Assembly (NCBI RefSeq): GCF_050947875.1
Contig: NC_134577.1
Span: forward strand, 72,543,139 to 72,607,138
Origin: Dermacentor variabilis
Lineage: Eukaryota > Arthropoda > Arachnida > Ixodida > Ixodidae
Length of the DNA: 64,000 nucleotides
Direction: 5' to 3'
Position 1 is the first letter of the stretch. Every line of letters begins with the position of its first letter. The notes under the pieces were generated by a model that ran no database searches, was not told where the DNA came from, and saw nothing but the letters and a program-made list of their open reading frames with translations. Of the stretch, positions 56,769 to 64,000 are shown one piece after another. The position numbers and the translations under genes are program-made.

Positions 56769-59140
56769 ATTGCGGGTTTTGAAGCTGTATGAGCAGATTG
56801 TTGTCAAGCTCCTGTCAATTGCGCGTACTTTCTATATTAGTATTATGTGCCTTTTCTCAAAACAGCCTTCTAGGCGTTCATAAGGCGTAATATTGAACTC
56901 AAATGTGATTTAAGAAAAGAAGTTTGCGCTTAATAACTTATAGCCCATAACTTGAGATGACTGACAAGTTGTGACACTAGTTAAGTAGTGACAGCAATTT
57001 GACAATTACTGATCAAGCTAGATATATAAACTACTTTATGCGGTAAAGTACAAGGCTAACTGTTTGGCTTCGCTAATATGTACGAGATGTAAAAAATAAT
57101 GTATACCTAACAGCAGCATAGGAATTATGACACCTACGGCAAAGCAAACGACTAATGTAGCGCAACGAGGACTTCGGTTGAACATTACTAGCGTGATTTT
57201 ATTTTCTGTGACCGATATTTTGTCAATAATATTTCTGGACATATGTTTGTACTTACGCCACATCATAGTTACCACCTATATTGTCACGAAGAGTTGATGG
57301 CAAATGCAGCAACTCACGGAAATTCCTGCAATAGAACGGAGTGCTCCGTAATTCGTGTTTCCATTAGCAGCATTCACAACATAAGAATGTTTTAAAATCG
57401 CAGAGAAAAAAAATACCCGAGCATTCCGTTTCACTGTTGAGTCAGCTATCTGGCTGAAAAAAATTGGCTGTCAGTCTCTGCGACCACAATCCTTAATTTA
57501 TTCACGGTTAAATATATATACTTGCTGTGTCGCCGTCCAACTTTTCTTTTTCTCGCACTCTTACTTCATCGTACGCTTTGCACCGCAGAGCAAGTTAATT
57601 TCAGTATAGACTGCTGATGGTACATGTGACAGCACTCACGAGCAGCGGACTGATAACACAGCCGTTTCCTGCCCATAATATCAACCATTCTGTGAAAAGA
57701 AGTGTATTCGAACACCCACGGAAGAGCGCTGAATCACATGTAATAAGCGCCAATTGTCACATTGAACACTAAAGATGCTCTCTCTGTTCGAAGCGAGTTG
57801 TTCTTTAGAAATGTGCCTTCAAATGTCTGCAAGACACCAATGTTTGTTAGCCGGCATCTGCGGCTTTTATACATCTAAGTCATAACGCCAAGAAAAATTT
57901 GTAATTTACTCAAAGTGCATATCTATATGTTTCGTTTTTTCACATTAAGCGCTCTACTTACAGTGCTTTGACGAGAGAAGCCTGAATTTGGAAATTGCAG
58001 CAATACATTTTTTCTAATGCCAGAGGGTAGGTCGCAGTAATTACTGACTGCAACATTGAGCTGCTGTTACCGTAAGTCACGCAAGTACTCCACAAGGACT
58101 CCACAGTACATATCAATATGGTTCTGTGAGAAATAAAAAGAACACTTTTAAACCGTAGATATAGGGGCGTTAGAAATCTACATTTCAAGTGTTGACGTGT
58201 TGAAAGAAATCTTCTAAAACCTCAACAGGCCACAAAGCATCATTCAACACGAGAAGCTCAACCGATAAAAAAGAACGACCAGTCCCTAGAATCAACCTCA
58301 TTTGGGAACCAACGTAGCATACACATATGATATGTTCGTATATTTAGGTACTACTAGGCTTTGCCTCTTCTGTATAATAGCATACTACCGCACTCCCGAA
58401 CCAGCAGGTGTAGCCAGAGTTCAGCGTTTTGTGTATAAACGAAAAAAAGCACGATAACAGTGCGAATTATTATTTTTTTTTCACGGAATTCTGTTTTAAA
58501 CAAAAAGAGACAGTGGAAACATATGGCTTCAGAAACGGTAAGAGAAAATCCACATGCCCTCTGATGCAAGCAGCCTAGCGAGATGAAAGTCCCGCATCAG
58601 ACCTGCTGCCAAAATAAAATTGATTTCCCCCTTGTTTTTGCTCGTTTACCCTGCCGCTTCAAGCAAAATGAAAAGTGGGGAGGGTTGCTGCTACCTTTAG
58701 GGATCAGGTGCTGCAGTCTTCGAGCTGCGATCATTGTTTACAGTTTGTTGCAGTAGTCCCTGTGCTATAGCTCGGCTTCACAAAACATTTTAATAAGTAT
58801 CTTACCTGTATTTATATATTGCAGAGTTCAAACCCTGTTGCCTGTTTGTGTAGATAATCATGTTGTACAATCAACTCCCTTTTACGCTTGCCTCACTATT
58901 TTCCTTCTCTCTATTCATTATTATAGTTCACATTGTTTTGACGACGGAATTTGTTTTCTCTTTACATTGTCTTGTTTATCACTCTTTAAGGCGGTCAGTA
59001 CGAAGGCTACGCAGCTGTTCCTGTGCACTTCAAAATATGTGCGATTATTTTAATGGTTTGGCATTGTCATTGTCGTACTGACAATATTAACAATAATAAT
59101 AATAGTATTTATATTACTATAATTATTCCTGAACACATAC
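56769..59140. other. AT-rich non-coding stretch
   Basis: No gene or repeat family recognised. Short frames only. Confidence 0.5.
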
Positions 59141-59158
59141 TATATATATATATATATA
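59141..59158. repeat. (AT)9 microsatellite
   Basis: Short AT run at the 3' edge of the gag remnant, as at the other LTR insertions in the window. Confidence 0.9.
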
Positions 59159-59164
59159 AATTAT

Positions 59165-60410
59165 TTTTCCCGCTTCACATGGACTGGCAGTACAGGCAGT
59201 CGCGATACAAGTGACCAGCCTCCCCACAGTGGTAGCACACAACGGACTGTTGTCGGGAGGGCGCCATACTGCAGATTTCCGTGGACCAGGATGAAAGACT
59301 GCTCAGAGATCCGTGCAGTGCATTGGACTTGGGAAGTGTCGAGGAATCCCAGCAGGTGGCTGTGAGAAACCACCCTTTAACGGCGCAGAAACCCGAAGAG
59401 CATCCGCGTACGAGAACGTTCGGGGCTCGGTACGTGTTGGCGGCGAGGGATGAACCGCCTCGCCGATTTCCTCCCGAATGACGTACGCTAAAAGCCGCGG
59501 CACTCGGAGGTGCCGGAGCCGACGCATAAGACTTCTGCAGTTCTTCTCGAACAATCTGCCGTATTAGTTCGGTAAGGGACTCCCTGTCATCATTTGCAGG
59601 TACAAGAGAGCATGCAGCACTCATGGTGGTATGGCGTTCCTAATGCGAGAGCCGCTGCCGATGCATGCGTTCTATGACAGTTGCCTCACGGGTGAATTGA
59701 GACACTGTTGCAGGAGAATTGCGCACAAAGCCCGCGAAAAGCGGTTCTTTTACGCGTAGCAATAACGGACGCACCTTATTGTCTTCTGGCTTTAGTGGGT
59801 CGTCCCGACGGAACAATCGCGTCATGTCTTTGACGAACATGGCGACAGTTTCGTTCGGCATTTGGAACCTCGAAGAGAGTACCTGTTCGGCTCTTTCTTT
59901 TTTTTTTCGGGGCTGCTGAAGCCGTCGCGAAGCAGTCGGTAAAACTCCAGCGAGCTGGTATAAAAGGCTTCGTGGTTCTCGTACCACACATTTGCCGCGT
60001 CTAAAAAGGAAAAGTAGACGTGTTCAACTTACAGCGATCGTCCCAGTCGTTAAAGGTGGCAACTCGGTCGAAATGATCCAACCAGTCTTAAACGTCCTCA
60101 AAGGCGTCGCCGTGGAACGGGTTAGGCGTGCGAGGCGTGCGAGGCGCGCTGACAATGCATGGTACAGCAGCATTTTGGATCTCCTCGGTTTGGCTGGCGG
60201 CTGTTGTTGACATCTTCCTCACGGAGCTTGCCAGGGCACTGTTTTGCGGTAGAAGAACTTGGAGGCGATGGCTGCTTCGATGGATTTCTGCCGTCCCCGA
60301 GGTACTGGCGTCGGTAGCTTCTGGTTCAGAACTAGTAGACATAGGGCGGATGTGTATCCGGCACCTCCACCAGTTTGTCGCGAGAGGAATAGGCAAGCAG
60401 TCAGTTCCAA
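59165..60410 (-). pseudogene. Decayed gypsy gag fragment, minus strand
   Basis: Several frames of a gag related to the element at 15.7-21.2 kb. The 5' edge at about 60385 has TTGGTGGAGGTGCCGG, like its primer-site region. The middle block PNETVAMFVKDMTRLFRRDD (near 59860) parallels PNETIAIFTEEMSRLF. SLTELIRQIVREELQ lies near 59570, and a CCHC knuckle CYHCGEAGHLYRDC near 59220. Frameshifts near 59980-60090, 59625 and elsewhere break it. No pol or LTR adjoins, so it is a truncated insertion or the product of later deletion. Confidence 0.85.
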
Positions 60411-62549
60411 GCGAACGGCCGTTTAGTTTGGTTTAGTTCGGTTTTGTGCCTGTAGATACAGCACAACCGACTACGGGGGATTGGCCATGAATCGGGCGGC
60501 AGTGGGTCGAAAAAGAATAAATACCTAAATAGGATGTTTTTTTTTGTACCGAAAATGAGATAATAAATGAATTCTAATCGTTAATAATAATTTTCATGCT
60601 ATAGTTTCTTAAAATTAGAAGTTAATATTTTTGATTTCTTCTTGTGGAAAATAAACCAGTAAAATTAGCATGGAAGTGTTTGTTTCTGCAACAGCAACCA
60701 CACACACTTCTTCATCCTCGGCTTCCAGCGTTACTAGCGCGTGCCAATATATACTTTTGGCGGCGAGAAAATAAGGAAATGATCCGGCAACTGCCACCTG
60801 AAGGGCCAGATTAGACACTACAAAAAACGAAAAACGCAGGGACCGATGGCGCATTCGGCTTTGCTGAAAATTCGGGCAAATGATCAGCAGCTTCCAAGGT
60901 AGGAGAGTCACGTGCAGCGGAAGTACGCTGACGCGACTCACAGTTGAGCTTGGCTCAGACTTGTGCTAGCGTCAGATGGTCAGTGCCTTGAGAAGCGGAA
61001 ACGCAAGAATGCGCTGCATCACAGCACGTATACGACTCACCTTTCTCAGATTTAGAGCGCTATAACCTTTGAAAATACTGCCTGATACTGCAACTCGAAT
61101 TATTGTTCATAGCAGTGATCACCGGGCACCGGTGGCATTTCCCTATTTTCTGTTCTCCTTTAGACGCATGTTGATACCTGTATGCTAGTTTATACTCTGT
61201 CTTTTCATTGTCAACAAATCCATGCTCTAATTTTATTCATAACTAGCGAAAGCTGGTGTTCAAGACACTTCGATAGATTAAAAGGAAAAAGGACACCAGG
61301 AAAAAACACAAAATATCCACCTGTGTTCCGATTCTGTTCGGTGGCATCACACGGACGGAACCAGGAACAAAAAAAACCAAATCAGTAAACTCAATTTGCC
61401 TTGAGCTGAATGCTCCAAGATACGAGGGTGCTTTCTGCGGACGCGCCTGTGCATCCATGCTGCAATACCGTGATAAGTTTCTCAGCATTGTTCTTATGAA
61501 GCATCTCGAGAGGCTCAATGACAGCGACAGCATCTGCTGTTTTATCCTTGGGGACTCCCGGCCTGGATAGCACCGCGGAGCTCCTTCGAACGCGCAGCGT
61601 TTCTTCCCCGAAGCAGCGCCGCATTTTATTGTCGTATCACTTCGTTCTGTTTCTGCTGTTGTGGCTTATCTTGGTTCAGGATGACGGCGTTCTCTAGAGA
61701 TGACTTTCGTGGTGCCACCGTACTCCTCCTTCAGGCAGTGGCTTCAATCTCTCGGGAATACGCAAGTATCTCAAAAGCTATAGAACAGTGTGTCACCGAT
61801 ATGCTCTGCTTTGCTTTAACTTCAACTGCTCCACAGTCCACCTCTCTCTCTCTCTCTTTCTGTGTCGCGAAAATTCTCTTTCCGACGCAATTTACATCGT
61901 TTCTTTCTCTCTATTCTCCTCTCTCTCGCTCTCAGGAGCCTTAGACAGTGACGTCAGCCAGTTTCTACTTTTTTTCTATCTAGCCCTCCACCCTTTTTTT
62001 TTCCCAAGCTTTTCTTATTGTATCTTATATATTATATTACATTGTGTTTTGGGCAGGTTATAACTTACAATGCCATTGCTCTTTTACAGCGTAAGCGTAT
62101 ATCCACAATTGTTCTTTATGCATCTCAAAGAAAGTTATTTTGACGTTTCAATATCTATGGCCTTGCATGGTTGCGGAGAGAGAACAAGCGCTACCGACGC
62201 GCAAGAAAGCAAACGCGGATATATTGGTTTTGTTTATATTTTAAATGCGTGATGCCAGCTCTTTTCACACAACCTACTTCATCAAATAATAGTTTTTCTC
62301 TTATCTATAAATTAGCGGGTCATACTTAAATACGATGTCGCTGCTCAGAAATGTAGTGGCCACTCTTGAGGCACCAGTGCAAATCATACTATTTGGCGAC
62401 TAGTGCAAAACACTTTTCAGTGCAATGAAACGTGGTTTAGTTGTTTGTATATAAAGGATGTGAGAAATTCCGCAAGAGCGCTTCTCTGCAAATCACGTTC
62501 AGCGCTCGCGCTACACGGTGAACGCAGCCATAGGAGTGGACGTAAATTA
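60411..62549. other. Non-coding stretch
   Basis: 61540-61800 has a slightly richer frame starting at 61681, MTAFSRDDFRGATVLLLQAV, without a known family. (CT)n runs lie near 61840 and 61920. Nothing else recognised. Confidence 0.4.
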
Positions 62550-62576
62550 GGGGGGGGGGGGGGGGGTGGGGGGGGG
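62550..62576. repeat. Poly(G) run, 17 + 9 with one T
   Basis: G17-T-G9. Candidate G-quadruplex former. Confidence 0.95.
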
Positions 62577-62795
62577 CACGTGGTGGAGCCGTTATTATTG
62601 CCGCAATCTCTTCCTTACTTTTTTGCTAGCGCATATAAGCTTGACTCACTCGTGTCGTCAGCGGAAGGTAGGGCTATCTTGCACACGGCCACCTGTTAGT
62701 GCGCGATAGCCTAGCCCCAGCCTATAGCTTCCGATAATCAATCACTTTCGTTCCCAACTTCTCTGAAGCTCATGCTGTTGGTACTTGAGTATTTC

Positions 62796-63134
62796 TCAGC
62801 TCCACAAAGAACTGAAGTGGCACATCACCGCTTCTCTGAAGAGTCTCTTGTCTTCTTGAGGCACTTTTCTCAAAGGATTCCCAGACAGCGCTCTATGGGC
62901 GAGGCTGTCCGCCATCTCGTTGCCTATGATACCTATGTGTGATGGCACCCATTGGAATCGTATGGAGAAGCCTTTGACACGGAGATTTTGCACCGAACGT
63001 AGGGAGCTTAGAGATAAGGCATCAGTAGGGAACCCGTGCTCTAACCTTTGAAGGGCGGATTTCGGATCTGTCAGAATGACAACAGGTTGAGGCGTACAAA
63101 ACCGTAGCTTTTTGGGAGCTGCCTCAATGGCCAT
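62796..63134 (-). pseudogene. LINE RNase H domain fragment (inverted part)
   Basis: The protein contains VVILTDPKSALQRLE (the central D) and WVPSHIGIIGNEMADSLAHR, the H and D part of an RNase H fold. The frame stops at tga near 62796 but continues beyond it in the same register (EILKYQQHELQ...) to about 62742, so that stop is probably a later mutation. The N-terminal first D of RNase H and all of RT are absent. Confidence 0.85.
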
Positions 63135-63136
63135 GT

Positions 63137-63472
63137 GTGATCAAGGGTCTCAAAAGGAACCAAGCCACCTTACTGCTCCGCATTCGCACGGGCTCTGCTC
63201 GTACCCCTGCGTGGAAGTATAAGACTGGCCTGGCGTTATCACCATTGTGTTCAACGTGTGGTGTGTGCGGTGACATAGAACATTACCTAATGTGCTGTAT
63301 TGTGTATAACGCGGAAAGGAGGGTGTTATTCGGGTCCCTCAAGAACACAGGACTTCCTCACAGCTCTCTTCAGGACATTGTTTTCCCGCGCGGGAACCGA
63401 TTGTGTAGGAAGGAGGTCTCTCGCCTTCTGTTAAATTACCTACAGGACACGGATTTGGCTTCCACATGGTGA
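63137..63472 (+). pseudogene. LINE ORF2 C-terminal Cys-rich fragment
   Basis: Starts KGLKRNQATLLLRIRTGSAR, then LCSTCGVCGDIEHYLMCC, a C-x2-C...H-x4-C module found at the end of LINE ORF2, and ends DTDLASTW before a stop at 63470-63472. It is continuous and uninterrupted, so it is younger or luckier than the other remnants. Confidence 0.85.
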
Positions 63473-63620
63473 ACTGAGGAGTGACCATTTGTAATTGGGA
63501 GGTCTGTGTCTGATTATGTGATTTACTTATTTTAAGTGTCGCTACGGTGGAGCAATTGCCGGCAGCAACTGCAAGGCTAATCCCACCAGTAGCCTACAAC
63601 AACTCAACTCAACTCAACTT

Positions 63621-64000
63621 TCTCAGCTCTCCAGCGCTTCCCTTACTTCTGCCGCACTATACTTAACATTGGGCCGCTTTCGCATCAGTAAAAAGCTTTA
63701 GCTCGCCACCGGCTCTAACTTCTGCACTGAAATACGTGCTAGGCACAGAAGCACTGCCGGAGGTCAGCCGCAAGTTTAACCAATTGACAAAAGAAAGATG
63801 TGCTGCTATTAAAGAAATTTTTTTTTACTTACAGATGCTCTTGGAACCGTAGCTTTGGTATAGCTAGCTTTTTTAGAAGACTCTCGCAAGCTGGTACATT
63901 TGCATAAAAGATATGTAAAGCCAAATAGGAAATTCCTACATTCTCCACAAAGAACGATCTATTTTTCAGACGCGAACAATTCTCCCCAAAAGTGTGAAAC
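63621..64000. other. Non-coding end of window
   Basis: No recognisable feature. Confidence 0.4.

Larger units (their letters stand above)
62742..63620 (+). mobile_element. LINE 3' end with internal 5' inversion
   Basis: The left piece (about 62742-63134) is coding on the minus strand and the right piece (63137-63472) on the plus strand, and together they make the C-terminal part of one LINE ORF2: RNase H first, then a C-terminal Cys-rich module. The head-to-head layout, with the inverted upstream part before the 3' part, is what twin priming produces in L1. The 3' UTR ends in an (AACTC)n tail at about 63597-63620, a simple-repeat tail typical of several non-LTR clades. The element is 5'-truncated. 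The clade is uncertain; RNase H points to an I-group member. Confidence 0.8.

Noticed and set aside
61681..61944. Possible exon beginning ATG ACG GCG with an AG before it
   Set aside because: No donor of good quality follows the protein-like part, no family was recognised, and the remainder is CT-rich low complexity.

Overview
The window is eukaryotic, intron- and repeat-dominated genomic DNA, almost certainly from a hard tick (Ixodida). The inference rests on a tRNA-derived SINE that looks like the tick Ruka family (five or six copies), on Ty3/gypsy gags and other dispersed repeats of a kind I associate with metastriate tick genomes, on large (AT)n tracts, and on the near absence of long host ORFs. 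No bacterial gene organisation, rRNA gene, stand-alone tRNA gene or CRISPR array was seen.

Layout: 1-5.4 kb is AT-rich non-coding DNA with a degenerate short-motif array (2.79-3.2 kb) and a ~600 bp element with short inverted ends (3.52-4.13 kb). 5.4-15.7 kb holds small repeats, foldback palindromes, a complete SINE and weak ORF remnants. 15.74-21.22 kb is a nearly complete Ty3/gypsy retrotransposon with 417-bp LTRs, gag and pol in a -1 frame relation, and an integrase cut by an internal deletion. It sits inside an (AT)n tract, and a second, miniature LTR element (1.2 kb, gag only, opposite strand) sits in the same tract. 26.95-30.6 kb is an older decayed gypsy element on the minus strand. 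37.77-45.16 kb is an unusual interval: two arrays built on the palindrome TCTATAGA, the first a trimeric higher-order repeat of 184 bp, with outer edges that carry matching inverted ends (CCCTTACAAAAAT / ATTTTTGTAAGGG) and diverged duplicated segments between them. 46-48 kb and 55-57 kb hold SINEs. 59.17-60.4 kb is another decayed gypsy gag. 62.7-63.6 kb is a LINE 3' end whose RNase H part is inverted relative to its C-terminal part.

The best candidate host gene is a short first coding exon at 52281-52383 on the plus strand, encoding the N-terminal membrane segment and first luminal DD motif typical of TMTC-family O-mannosyltransferases. It lies in a CpG-rich stretch with promoter-like motifs and is preceded by an overlapping upstream ORF. 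Everything to its right is probably its first intron. The other genes are transposon genes and do not form a pathway. The window reads as a record of nested insertions, with (AT)n tracts as landing sites and several snap-back palindromes, two of which carry hammerhead-ribozyme-like cores suggestive of Penelope-like elements.
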